From Psilocybe azurescens (lineage: Eukaryota > Basidiomycota > Agaricomycetes > Agaricales > Agrocybaceae), in contig JAJIRX010000708.1 of the NCBI GenBank assembly GCA_023853785.1, positions 467,487 to 531,486 of the forward strand: a DNA stretch of 64,000 nt, written 5' to 3'. This document shows, piece by piece, positions 48,203-59,812 of the stretch (its first letter is position 1; each line of letters begins with the position of its first letter). A model generated the notes under the pieces. That model had not been told where the DNA came from. It made no database searches and saw only the letters and a program-made list of their open reading frames with translations. The position numbers and the translations under genes were made by a program.

Positions 48203-48634
48203 TGTTGATAACTTAAATATAATGTTAGACACACTCAGCAAATGTAGAAAGCAGCTGTATGATTGTTCTACCTTAAATATAATGTTAGACACACTGTTCA
48301 GAACAAGAGTAAGCATCTATACGAAGGTAGTGAAAAGTATGTGTACCTCAGCAAATGTAGAAAGCAGCTGAGGTACCTAAAAGCGAATGCGCGAGTATAA
48401 ATGAAAAAGAGGGTGATGCAGAGAATGAGCTACATAGGAGGTGGAAGTAATACGTTGAACAAAATGAAGGATTGGCGAGACTAAATGGAGGGAGAGTGGT
48501 GATGAAGATGTAGGAAGTGATAAAGGCATAAGGTGACTGAAAGGGTGAAGTGCGAAATAGGAAAGAGGAATCGAGAATGGAAGTGACGTGTCTGACTAAG
48601 AGATGAGTAAGCATGAACGAGCCGTCCTTCAACA
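48203..48634 (-). repeat. 5' LTR of copia copy B
   Basis: 432 bp. It matches the 3' LTR except for one C/T difference near 48448. It is followed outward by the target duplication CAAAG. Confidence 0.95.
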
Positions 48635-48779
48635 CAAAGAAGAACGCAAAGAGAAACATTACCGGCGTTTTGGAATCAATCGAAAACAGCTTCCCATGTC
48701 CATTCTGTGATCCATGGCGACCTTGATGAGCAATTAGATAATGATGAAGGATGGGAGGCTAGCCCAATCTACAGTGAAT

Positions 48780-49540
48780 GAAAGTGAGAAGTCCATCCGG
48801 CAGTTTGATTCGAATAAGGATACTTAGTTTGCTTTTGAACCGCGCATAGTTGTGGACGTCAACAACAGGATGCCCTCACAGCCAAGCACGCCCTAATTAT
48901 CGAGCATATAAATGATAAATAGACAAACAGAGACATAAAATCCCTCACCTGAACGAGGTCATCATATTTAGCGAAGTTCGTCTGGTTGATCGCGCTGATT
49001 ATGACATCGTTCGTAAAAAATTGCCAGACGACAGGCGGGCGGAAGGTGTTGAATCCGTCATCGTTGGCAAAGTGATGCATTGCAGCTCTATTTAAGTGAG
49101 CAATTCAAATTCATTTTAGCCAACGAAACACAAATAACATTTGGTCAGAAAGCGACGCACACCATCAGAGTTGCATCCAAAGTCGAACACCCGAAGTCGA
49201 ACACGGCAATGTTGATTCCGACATGTGAGAGTTTTCCTGTCACCCTAGAAGTGAGACTTCGCAGAGCAAGCAGGAGACGGATCAGACATCGACGTTCGCG
49301 GGGACAGAAGATGTTGCGGGCTTGCTGGTGGTACTTGGGGTGGAACTTGGCTTTGTGGCCATGGCGGTTGATGAGCTTGAAACGACACCAGGCAAGCATT
49401 GAGAGTAGTCTAAACAAACGATTGTTATCATCCATGGTAGCATGAAAGCTATTCAATGGTGATCAGACTTACATGGATTGGAGACTATACGTGTAGCTCC
49501 AGAAACGCAGGTCGTCAGCGCCTGCCCAACCCTAAGATCA
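48780..49540 (-). pseudogene. Decayed EGII-type GH5 endoglucanase with CBM1
   Basis: Pieces of a secreted cellulase lie in order on the minus strand. A CBM1-like piece (about 49490-49535) reads TTCVSGATRIVSNP. A Ser/Thr/Pro linker (about 49300-49375) reads TKPSSTPSTTSKPATSSVPA. The start of the catalytic domain (about 49160-49215) reads VGINIAVFDFG and, in a shifted frame, FDFGCNSDG. An exon at about 48955-49083 reads FANDDGFNTFRPPVVWQFF and ends at a GTGAGG donor. A last piece (48837-48866) reads VVDVHNYARF. Intact relatives have FRLPVGWQ where this has FRPPVVWQ. A near-duplication of about 14 bp at the FDFG motif and several shifts break the frame. Nothing of the catalytic Glu regions is seen before copia copy B at 48634. 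It is a dead cellulase gene. Confidence 0.65.
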
Positions 49541-50588
49541 TAGTAGAATTAAATGCGTCAGAGAGAGAAAGGCGATGTAGCTCGAGTAACTTGGAGTTGA
49601 CCAAGTTCAGCGGTGTGCTTTAGGAATATATATATACACACCTGTATAGTTGTCCACTCCCGATACGACGTGCTGGCGACATCGCTGCAACGCCGCGACA
49701 TTCAACAGCACGTCCATCTGGGACGGCCACAAAGAACCAAGGAATGCGTCCTTTTCTGTTGTCATCTTAGCTATCTATATCATGCATGATTGAGGTTTCA
49801 ACAGGAGAAGGACCACTAGGTATAAAATTTTGAAACTTTACCATTTCGTGGAGGTGCTCAACGTCTTCCTTCAGAGTCGATGGATCTACCAAACACTAAT
49901 CAGCGAAAAATCATCCAAATTGAGAGAAGAAACCGACACCACAACGGGTTAAAGAACATTTCATTATCATTCCTGGCCGTCCCAAGTACGTTAATTACCT
50001 ATGCATTTCCACCACAACCAAATCTTTGGCGCTTAACGCTTTCGTCCACGGTGTCCTCTTTTATTTGTGGAATTGTTGTGGAATACATTATACTATCTAT
50101 ATCTTGTTATTATTCTACAGATTTGAAAGCTTATACAAGGAGCGGTTGAACAAGATAGGTGAAAACGTGAGCTACAGTTGAGCAGAACTTGGCAGGCTGA
50201 AACGCAAACTAGGTGCTAGAAGGTTGGAAAGAAGAGGAAAGCGTTACATTGTCACAGCAGCGCCTTTGATATGCGACGACGATTTCTATGCCGTTGCTTT
50301 TGAAAAGCGCCTCCCTCGGCTTTATCGGCATAAAATTCTGCTCCGGATATCATCATCGCGCACTTATTTTATCACGCTTTCCCCTTCTCATCCCACCCAT
50401 CGCACTTGTAAAAGAAGTATGAGAGTCCGTAAATAACAATTGTATGATGGAGTAAAGACTGTATCGGAAAGAGTAATGACTGATCCAAGGAAAGAAAAAG
50501 AAAAGTAAATGGGTGTCAAACCTGAACTACAAGCAATAAACGACGCTGAAAGGAGAGAAACCCGAATTCAAGATGAGTGCGCCACAAC
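49541..50588. other. No complete gene
   Basis: Short coding-like pieces on the minus strand near 49640-49765 (an ATG at 49765 running to a GTGTGT-type donor) might belong to the 5' part of the cellulase relic, but I could not prove it. The rest shows nothing recognised. Confidence 0.35.
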
Positions 50589-51456
50589 TTACACTTCATC
50601 GCTGCTGCTAGGCTCATGCGACTTCTCTCTATTGTCAATCGCATCTCGAATGCGGGCCGCCACCCTCTTGCCTTCTACCCGCCGCAAGGCTTCCGATTTG
50701 TACTTGAGGATGAGTTTCAACGCACTCCTTACAGGCCAGCAATTGTCGTAGTTGGTCAATACAGGCCAGTGGTCAGCGTCCATGGCCTGTGTGAAGTCAA
50801 TACACATAGTTAAAGTGAAAATAGATCACACACCATCTCACAGATCTTATTTATAAGCGTCTGGTTCTGTGAGCGATAGCTAGCGTTAAGTCGAAGTGTC
50901 CTGGTGGCTTCCCTGCGGATATAAGCCTGCAAGATAGAGTAAGATATTAAGAACAGATATCTGCTAACATAGGAGTAAACTCTCACCAACAATGTTTCCA
51001 CATCCTTCTTAGTCCAGTTGTAAGTGTTCTGGAGGATGTCTTCCAAATTAAATCCGCCAGAGCCCGGGCGACCAGGTTCCCCACGGGCTTGGGGATTATG
51101 ACCACTCTTGAAGGACCAGCTCGCGCACTCGATGGTCCCGCTGTGGGCAAAGTGGATGGTCCCGTGGTGGGTGGGTTAGATGGAGGTGGTGTCGATGGAT
51201 CGGTGGCTAATGGGCTCGCTACGGAAGATGGACTAGAGGTAGGACTTCGCAAGTCCCAGTTAATCCGCATTCCTACCTTAGGAACAGCTGGAGGAGGGCG
51301 AAATATCGGCGAGAAATTGATGCGAGATGTGACTTGAGGGTGGGGATATGCGAAGTATGATCCAGGTACTTCTGGCATAACGGAGGGTTCCACCAGGGAA
51401 GCTCCACCAGGAACGGGCAATGTGATACGCGAGTAGGCGTTAATGAAGGATTCCAT
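50589..51456 (-). CDS. Uncharacterised basidiomycete protein, Ser/Pro-rich with conserved C-terminal domain
   Basis: Three exons, complement(50589..50786, 50834..50926, 50987..51456), introns 47 and 60 bp. The N-terminal half is Ser/Thr/Pro-rich (SPTSSPSSVASPLATDPS). The C-terminal half carries GEPGRPGSGGFNLEDILQ, then SYRSQNQTLINKICEM and YDNCWPVRSALKLILKY. This combination is familiar to me from hypothetical proteins of mushroom genomes; no function is known to me. Exon 1 switches frame at the C-run 51079-51082 (G-run on the coding strand). One added base makes the total exactly 254 codons including the stop, so the break looks like sequence error. The start is the ATG at 51456. Confidence 0.6.
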
Positions 51457-52399
51457 AGATATGTAATGTCGCAGTTGTTAAGTTAAGATTGAAAAAAGGA
51501 AAGGTAAGGATAAATTGGGTAGTAAACGAGATTTAAGTTTTCTTATGTATGCACTGAGCGAGGCAAAGGGATGGCAATATATTGGGTACGGTATTGGAAG
51601 AACTCGCATAGCTTGCTTTCGAAGTCCATTTTTCATCTGCAGCTGGAATAAACCCTCGCTTTCAACTCGCTTTCATGCGCCCAAATATCACTCATGCCTG
51701 GAACTTCGAACAATGCCCTTTCAGATTCCTTTGTAACATGGAGAAAAGGGAAGGTCGGAAAGGGACCTTAATTTTGATCGCTCACTTTCTTATACAGAGC
51801 AGATTTCAATGCCGCGATCGGCAGGACGGCATCAGCGGCATGAAAATCCGCCCACCACAAAAGGCCACCCAAGGCTTATTCACACGGTTTCCTTTCCTCT
51901 TCGACAACACACCAACAGTACACTATAAAATCACTGTCGCAATTCAAGACACGAGTAGATACTCAATAAGATAGCATCGTATATTACTTTTGACGAAAAT
52001 TACCTTCTGCATTATGAAAGAAAATAAGGGTGACAAAAAGCCGAAGTTGTACGGAGATTTATTGAAATATGGCGCACAACGATCCAGTATCAAAGGAAAC
52101 TGGACAAAGGAAACCATATATAGGCGATGATCGCGTTTGAATAGTAAAGAGAGAAAGTACCGGCGATCAAGCCGTCAAAGGAGACTTGACAAAGGAGACA
52201 AAATTCAAGTGGCTTGGTCGTGGCGCACTGGTGATCCAATGCCAAAGGTGAGCTGACAAAAATGACACGATGTGAACTCGCTTATACTTGGCTCACTATA
52301 GATAAACGATGTTGGATTAAGAGCACCCTCATCCCACTTTTCGCATCAAACTCATCAACCTCGACTTCAAGGCTAATTTCCCTGTTTAACTTCTAAGAT
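51457..52399. other. Intergenic, no recognised gene
   Basis: A divergent promoter region between the leftward gene ending at 51456 and the rightward WD40 gene. A partial direct repeat is visible at 52060-52260, where the text GACAAAGGA and CGATCCAGT/TGATCCAAT recurs, perhaps a decayed tandem duplication. Confidence 0.4.
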
Positions 52400-53926
52400 A
52401 TGAATCTGGCGAGTACACGCCTTCGAGGAGATGACATTTGCGCTAACCTTTGACTTAGAATGCTTCATTTGTCCTCGCGAAGGAGCTCAAGAACCCGGGG
52501 TCGAACATGTCGACCATTTACTCTTTTCCAATAATGCAAAATTCTTGCTCGCTGCCGGTATGTTCAGCCATGTTTCGACTTGGTATAATCTAGCTAAAAT
52601 GAGAATTTAGGTGACAGCGACAAGGTATTTGTTTGGAACACAGAAACATTCCGAACAGAACAGGTCTTGGAAAATAAAGGCTGGGGCCAAGTTACCTGCC
52701 TTGCCTGGGCATACACTGAGTCGCCTGCGAGGGAAGCCATAACGGTGCTGTGCGTAGGATCTGTTGTAGGCAGTCTAAGTATCTTTATCATGGACTCTCG
52801 GTCTGTCAAGGTCGGTCAAGTAGTCAACGCAATGTTTTTCTGTTCTTACCATTTTCAAAGCCATTTGCAGAACGGGGACCATGACACAACTTTTCACCCC
52901 AAACGATACAGTGGAGAACGTGGCGTTTGACAAGATCAATGGCAGACTGGTGGCTTCCAGCCATTCAGGTGCTGTGAAGATGTACCACATCGAAGCTGCC
53001 GGTGAGATATATCCTTTGTATCACTTGTTCCCAAGACTTATCCAAGAGCCCTCAGCAGGTTTGGTGAGACTCATCTGGGAAGCTCCTAGCAATCGACCAG
53101 GTATTCCCACATCTGTAATCTTCTACGGCGCCAGGAGCCAGAATCTCTTGTCTTTTGGATTAGAAGAGCGGCGTCAGCGTGATGTTATGTACCCTCAATC
53201 ATTTAACAATGCTAATGAATGCCTTAGTCGTTGTCGAGATGCCGCCAATGGCGACATATTATGGAGCAAAGAACTAGCTAGCGGGATGTATGTATTTCGC
53301 ATTGCACTCTCATTACATATGGCTGATAAATTACATAGCGGATCCGTTGCCTTGTCGAGTGATCAAACAGCCGTGATCGTCAACAACCTGAACAACGGCA
53401 ATTTTGATGTCTACCATCCTCCCGATATGTCACCCGTTCAGTCTCTTGCCGTAGGAGACTCCGCGACCACGCTCCGCTACTTCATCAAACAATGCGAATT
53501 CATTGAAGGATCGAAACTATCAATTTGTGGAAGTCACACCAATAAAGTCTACATCTTTGATGTAGCCAACAATTATGTTCTTCAAACGCTTACTTCTAGC
53601 GATAAAGGTTGGTTTATTCCGTCGCCCTGAACATTTTTCGAACTTATGTCTTGGACGTCAGAAACACATATGACCCAAGCTGTTACAGTCACTGGGCGGA
53701 AAGTCGAAAAGTGCTCATTGCAGCATCCTCCAATGGGTCTATCTACCTATGGGAGAAACGGGCCGTGGCTTTGACGACCGGCAATAACGATGAGAGTCGT
53801 TCTGGAACCACACTCTCCAGCTACGTGAGGACCCATAGCCCTCTGTTTTTCTTTGTTGCCCTCGTGACATACCCCACCTGGTCACCATATGCTTTCGCCG
53901 TGAGATCTTCTTTAATTTTCTTATAG
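52400..53926 (+). CDS. WD40-repeat protein of basidiomycete type
   Basis: Seven or more exons; a consistent chain is ..52557, 52611..52800, 52871..53001, 53056..53188, 53228..53287, 53339..53607, 53662..53926. Beta-propeller blades are read as LLAAGDSDKVFVWN, ENVAFDKINGRLVASSHSG, CRDAANGDILWSKELASG, VALSSDQ...NGNFDVYH, SICGSHTNKVYIFDV and IAASSNGSIYLWEK. Such proteins act as protein-interaction scaffolds; the partner is unknown. Exon 1 switches frame at the G-run 52497-52500 (FVLAKELKNPG then EHVDHLLF) and the last exon at GGG 53694-53696; one added base at each restores the text. The start is not settled; the ATG at 52400 is the best visible candidate. The 39-bp intron 53189..53227 is short and less certain. 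Confidence 0.65.
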
Positions 53927-55014
53927 GTCCATTTCTGACGTCTTCACTTTGTTTCTTAGTTTTTGCGTTTATAATTGCGAAGATGAAAGAAAGTGGATTT
54001 ATTAAGGAGGAGGGGCATGAACATTCTTAGTCAAATATCTCTACCTTGGTTTACATAATTGTTTAGTTTTACTTGCATTCGGCGATGTCGTAGTAGAAAT
54101 CATTTTGGAAGGAGACCTCCAGAAACAATGACAGATTGACAATGTCTTCTCTGAATGAAGGACATGCGTGAAGTCGCCGCTGCCTTTTCTGGCATGGAAG
54201 ACATGATATTCGGTTGAATATGCATAATTGAAAAAATTTGTAGATATTAAGTTGACCAAGGCTTGCGCCTACCTTGGGAACCTAAAGATCACAACCGCGT
54301 GATACATTTCCGCAGGTTTGCTGGTGTTGGACGGGCAAGCCAGGGTCTTTCCGTATCGACTTGTACTTAAATCCTCCTTCACCTGTTCAGGTCGCTGGCC
54401 CGAGAAGTCTTTCCTCAACCCTCGATGAAAACCCGCCGCCGCGACATACCGTGCCGCTGGTCGCATTAACCCTTACCAGGGCGAGCCCTACTACGTCGAG
54501 ATCACTCTCAGCCCCAGCAAGACTGAGGTTGAAAAGGCCACTGATGTCCCTGCCTCTGTCACCCTCGCTGGACTCAACTGACGACAGGTAGCCAGGGGAC
54601 AGATTGAGGCCCCGCGCTTAATTGTCTCATGTAGGTTGTAGGAGTGTTTATTTGCCATCACATATCGAATTCTCTTTTTGCTGCGACTATGACCACGGCT
54701 CATGAATCGAACTCGATGGACCGGTAATGTTTTGCGACCACTGGAGCCTTCGAACTCTTCGATTTACCATACTTTCTGGGCAGGACGGTCCCGCAGCAAA
54801 TTCATGGGTGTGCAGGGAGTCGGGCCGACGCGATTTACTCACGTGTTTCGCAAGACCGATCACGCTCTGAAATGACGGAGCATGGGCTGTTTTGCCACCG
54901 GAAATGTCAATGATGACGGAAAATATTAAAAAAGACAAGATTTTGCAAAGCGCAGAGAAATTTGTTAATACGATATCATAAGAGATTTATTAAAAATATG
55001 CTGTACTTTACGAG
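53927..55014. other. Intergenic with one unidentified coding-like stretch
   Basis: Apart from the candidate at 54312-54594 nothing is recognised. It separates the WD40 gene from the 3' end of the large coiled-coil gene. Confidence 0.4.
54312..54594 (+). other. Coding-like fragment, two frames
   Basis: After a CCGCAG acceptor-like site the text GSFRIDLYLNPPSPVQVAGP reads in one frame; from about 54470 a second frame reads NPYQGEPYYVEITLSPS then KTEVEKATDVPASVTLAGLN and a stop. Both have natural protein composition, so this looks like one decayed or frameshifted gene on the plus strand. I do not recognise the family; a secreted beta-sandwich protein is one possibility. Confidence 0.3.
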
Positions 55015-58000
55015 TCACTGCGATATACGAAGAATGATGTGTAACAAGTCGATAGAGTCAGAAGGTCGTGTATCAGTGATGAATGTTTGGATCGATTTCG
55101 TCATGCTCCCCAGGAAAAGGCTTCGGGCCCGCGGTTCCAGCAACTTTAGTTCAAGGTCTGTTTTCGATTCGAACCAAATTGGATGATAATAATTGGAAGG
55201 CCAGTTCTTCGGCGCGGACCTGGTACTGACAGGTTGACACTGCGTTGGTCGAAGGCGCATATCGGGTTGGGCTCCCGGTCGCCTTCCGCCATAGACATTC
55301 TGCTTTGGTAAACAGCCGTCTGCAGTGGTTACCGTGTTTAAGAGGCGTGGATTACGCCAAGACAACAACTTGACTCTTTTGACGCCTGGACCGTCGGACT
55401 CATCAGAGCTCATCCCGTCTTCACCAAGTGTGTCAATCGCCTCTGCGTGTCGGTTCTTGCCGGCTAATAGGCAACTGTTTAAACGCGTTTGGAAAAGCTG
55501 GGAAAGAAGGACGATTAGAAAACGAAGGCGCGAGTGGTTGTATAATTACCTTTGTCTGACGAGCACGACCCCGTTTCGACGCCTGTTCGCGCTTCAAATC
55601 GTTAGCTAAACGCGTCGCACTCTTCCGCAGTCTCGTCCGGCCTCTTCATGGAATGAGCCATATGGTCCTTTAGGGTAATGATACGAGCAATAAAGCACTC
55701 GGCAATTTCTTCCTCTCGTCCTTGTAAATCTGATTTACGTCTAATCAGTGCGGCGGCAAAGAGTTCGGCCATGTGTAGATTCCAAAGAGTCTTTGGCCTC
55801 TCGAAATAAAGTTGGAAAGGTTTCATTTCTGGAGGCTCGCGTTCACTATTTTCAAATCGCTCCACTTCTAAATGATCAGCGAGATGGGATTCGGCAATAT
55901 CAAAGAAAATTTTTCTGTCTTGATGGTCTGGTGGAAGACTTAAACATTCGCGTAAAAGGCTCGAACCGAGTCCTACCAATCATGACCCAGATCAGAATAT
56001 GTTTACGGATTAGAGAGCAAAAAGACCATACCGTCAGATCCGTACGATCAAGGGGGCGAGGGCGCCCTGAAGCTCTTTCTTTGAAAGGCGATGGGAGAGG
56101 CTTCATTTTCCTTTTCAATGGTGTTCGATCATTCGCGAAATCGGCTCGCAAGCCATTGACACTAGCTGCCACAGTTTCCATGCAATTGAGAAGCCTCTCT
56201 GTTATATCCAGCGAAGGTGGTGCAGGAGGATCACGACTGGGTACAGCATTTGATGGGTTGGATGGTAATTGATCCCCACTGCGATGTGAAGAAACTGAGG
56301 AGCCGGAACTTGGATTGGGAATCGGAGCAGTAGATGGCTGAGGAGCGACTGAGGAAGTTGTTGCCTCTTTGTAGAGGCAGATTGAGCGGCATGTCGAGCC
56401 TTGTAAGCTGCAGGTTGATTTGAGCGAAACAAACCTGGTGGGTTGACTTCCGAGGTTGACGGCATGGAAGAATTTAAAGTATGGGAATCCTGAGGTCGAG
56501 CACTCCTTGTGGCCATATATCTGATTGTGGAGGTTGATGGAGTTGAAGAATAGCGTTGTGGGAAGGTACCGGAACTCGATACCGCTCATTTCCTGAGACC
56601 GGAGTTGGAGATCGCAAGGCCGTCCGAATGGAGGCCTGATCCTCCGGGGAAATGTCTTCAAGATACATGTCTTCATCATCATCGGATAGCAGTGGCGCAG
56701 TGTTCGGTTTTGAGGCAGAATTGTTTGGTGGAAAAGCGGGGGTCGATCCCCTATGCCCTCTAATTTCTGGACCTGGTGTTGAACGTTGTGTCGAAGTGAA
56801 GTCTTCGTTATCCTCATCCTCATCCATAGAGGGTCGTGTTGGTGGTGGTTGGTTTGAGGGTGGCAAACTCGGATTCCGACGTTGCCGTATCTAGAGTCCA
56901 TTGAGCATCGATCACATCTCTAAAGTATCAACAACTCACGCTAGAATGCAACGAGTTGCCGTTGCGTTTATTCAGCCCCATCTGACAAACAGCAAGATTA
57001 GTCTTTGGAAGTTCATGTTATACTTTTCAAACATACAAGTCGTAGTCTGGCGGCCTCGTTGTTTTCCCAAAGTTGAAATTGCGTTAGTATCGCTCGGTTT
57101 GGCCGCTTCCTGTCTCATAACGTTCGCAATGCGTTCTTCCAAAATCTTTAAGTACATCATCAGCCAAATCTGAAGCACCGATCAAACAGCGCATAGACCT
57201 ACCTTATTTTTTTCTTGTTCTTGCTCGAGAGCTGGTCCTCAATGAAGTTGCGATCTGTACTTGTTGAGATTCACTCGACTCCAAGTCATTCTGACGACCT
57301 CGACCGCTGTCTAATCGAGCTTTCAGTTGTGCGAGCTGGGCATGCACATTAGCCTGATGAAGGATCATGAGCTGCATTCGCTGTATTTAAAATGGCATTG
57401 ACAACGTACCAAAGATGTATCATAGCTGGTTTTCAATTCGCTGAATTGCGACTCGTATTCCTTTTGGCAGCGCTCTACAGAACAAGTGTATTAGAGGTAA
57501 GAAGGAGTATATATCGATGAAGAGACAAACCAAAGCTTGCTCTTGCTGAGCTTGTAGTCTTTTTCCCTCATTGACATATCGTTATTGAGATCGTTCAATC
57601 TGCTAATCTTCTGTCTCAACTTCTCTTGCTCAGCACTGTCGCTTGCTGCCCGGTTCCGCAAGCCGTTCATTTCGCTTTTGTAGGCTGATGATCCGTTGCT
57701 CGCCTTCGGCTACTAATGCGCGCTTTTCATTACCAAAAGACTGACGAAGTGCTTGAATCTCGCCAGCTGCAGTAATCTGGTCGTTGAGTTGCGCAAGCTG
57801 GTTCGGTGCGCTCGGTGATGTGTTCCGATGGGATTTAAGAGTTTGGTTGAGACCTTCAATTGTGGTATTCGCCCGTCTGGATCTCTGAATGCAGACTATT
57901 GATCGTGCTGGCGCTTCGTTTTTCGAGTTCATCTAGCCGTATTTGCAATGTCGAGATGGTAGCAGATTGCTCCTGTCCACGCTGCTGAACGGTCGATTCG

Positions 58001-59128
58001 AAGGATGACTTGAACTGTTCGTGTTCGCCCGGTTGTGAAAGCACACGTTCCAAGTCTTTAGACTTCTTTCTTGGTCCCGAAGTTTGGTGATGGCCTTACT
58101 GAAGTCGGCTTGTTGATTGTTAATGGTAACATTTAAGCCTTTGGACGCTTTTTGTGCTCAGCGATTTCAACTTCGAGTTTTTGGCGCGTGCTTCCGAATC
58201 ATTCTTTGCCTTTTCCAGTTGTTTCTGGAGATTGTCTATGAGCTTCTGTTGAGAATCGGACAACTGGAAAATCGGCAATAAGTACATATACTGTATCAGA
58301 GAGGAAAGAATAGACGGACTTTTTGTCGTTCCTTATTGAACGAATCCGTCATCCTTTGCTGTTGCTCCTTAAGTTGGTCCTTAACCTGGAAATGTACAAA
58401 ATAAATGTCAGAATGTATGGACTTTAACTTGACGTACGTGATCTTTAACCAATTGATCTCTCATTAATTGTGCTTTATCTGGTTCTACAACTTTGACTTT
58501 CGTTACATGGTCGTCGGTAGCAGGTCGTTTCCTGGGGTTGTCCGCCCTTGAAATACCACAGGCGGTTGATTCTGACGGCCGAAGAATGTACGAGGAACTC
58601 CGGATATGGCAGGACCAGTAGCCATATTGTCCAAATTTACAGAATGATTACGATCAGGCACACCATTTTCAACTCCATCAGACTGAGGATGGCCTGTTTG
58701 AACTGGAACTGATTGAACAGTAAAACGCGGAAAGCCGGTATTGACAGTTGATCGAGGGGGTCCAGCATCAGCGCGACCGCCTCCAGAAGTTGTCGGATAA
58801 TCTGTAGATGTATCCATCGTCGTGGATGGGACGTGTGTACCGTCACGATTTCCAACTTCACTGGATTGAAGGCGACTAGTATCAAACCGAACGGGATGGA
58901 AGATTGTGCGTTGGTGCTGGAGTTCCCAAAACGAGTAGACCGTGGAAGGTCAGCATTAGCAGCGGTAGACGACTGTCCGTCCTCGTTGGGAGCCAATTGA
59001 CGGGGCCCGGTATCAGCTAGTACGGTGGGCGCATTGGTGGGCGGATAATCTGCAGATGTATCCATTGTTGTTGGTACGACCGGAGGTGCAAATAATGAAG
59101 CGAGTCTCTGGGTAAAGTTAGCTGCCAT
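55015..59128 (-). CDS. Large coiled-coil protein with MSSDESD-type C-terminal domain
   Basis: Text running through many frames of the minus strand fits one long gene. The N-terminus (59128) reads MAANFTQRLASLFAPPVVPT. Two related low-complexity units each begin TTMDTS[AT]DYP (about 59070 and 58820). A coiled-coil region follows (57.2-58.5 kb; e.g. LDELEKRSASTINSLHSEIQ), then LEERIANVMRQEA, a Ser/Pro/acidic linker (SMDEDEDNEDFTSTQRS), the block EVERFENSEREPPEMKPFQL, and a last exon (to 55015) with AEAIDTLGEDGMSSDESD, LLSWRNPRL and PSNYYHPIW. The order is that of a large family of mushroom hypothetical proteins. Splice sites are good at several joins (e.g. acceptor before CTTTTCCAAACG near 55492), but other joins need single-base shifts, so the exon map is approximate. 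The function is unknown; transposon association has been suspected for such families but is not shown here. Confidence 0.5.
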
Positions 59129-59584
59129 AATACGGGCAATGGTTGGGAATGAATGAGCGATAGAGGATTTTCAGTAATTTATGGACATTTGGTTTAGATA
59201 GGGTCTTTGTGCGCGACAAAAGCTTTGTGAATACCGGAGGCACGAAACAAAGAAAGGAGACTCACTTAAAGAGATATTACGGATCCCAGAAACAGCACAC
59301 TAAACACCCGCATCTTTCTGAGTAACTTTGCGCATCTACCTCCCATCCTCTCCGTCGTCAAGAATGGTATCGGCATTGCAGACTTTCAAACCTACTACGA
59401 AAGTGAGACCAGGCAGTCTATAACAATCCGCTACTTACCTTCGCTAAGGATGTCCAATTACTCATACACGCCCGATATTACGGGAGTACATCCAATCGAG
59501 CAGTCACTAAACGGGTCCACACATTAGCCAATAGAAGCGGTCGAAGTCCAAGGTTGGAGCTGTTGATGGGTGGAAAACTACTCC
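59129..59584. other. Divergent intergenic region
   Basis: It lies between the leftward coiled-coil gene and the rightward exon at 59604. No recognised gene; it should hold promoters for both directions. Confidence 0.45.
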
Positions 59585-59603
59585 AACCCTACATACACGA
59601 CGG

Positions 59604-59812
59604 GTGGTGGTGATTGTAAACAGAAAAGGCGAAATAAGCCGATTCCATTTGTTCGTCAAGAATCACAAGCGTCTACCCTCCAACAAATCGCTGAGGGATT
59701 GGGCAAACGGGCAGTGGAAAGGAGACGTAGTAGCCTTCCGGAAAGGCCATCGACACGAGTTGATCAACCTAGCTCCAGGAGATGTAAAGTTAGTTGATTA
59801 CGCTGTAAAAAG
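59604..59812 (+). CDS. Partial exon of an uncharacterised basidiomycete gene
   Basis: An open frame ending at a strong GTGAGT donor (59813). The text SNKSLRDWANGQWKGDVVAF, then INLAPGDVKLVDYAV, recalls a block (NxSL..W..G.W.GD) seen in mushroom hypothetical proteins. Start and further exons could not be fixed. It may belong to the Spt5-like gene downstream or stand alone. Confidence 0.35.

Larger units (their letters stand above)
42861..48634 (-). mobile_element. Ty1/copia LTR retrotransposon, copy B
   Basis: A full-length 5774-bp element on the minus strand, near-identical to copy A. LTRs are 42861-43292 (3' LTR) and 48203-48634 (5' LTR), 432 bp each. The 5-bp target duplication CAAAG lies at 42856-42860 and 48635-48639. 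I see one substitution between its LTRs (GGAAGCAATACG against GGAAGTAATACG), so insertion is very recent. The polypurine tract lies next to 43293-43303 and the primer-site candidate next to 48190-48202. Confidence 0.95.

Noticed and set aside
49763..49890. First exons of a separate gene upstream of the cellulase relic
   Set aside because: ATG 49765 and a donor are present, but the frame cannot be carried to the CBM1 piece; left as unproven.
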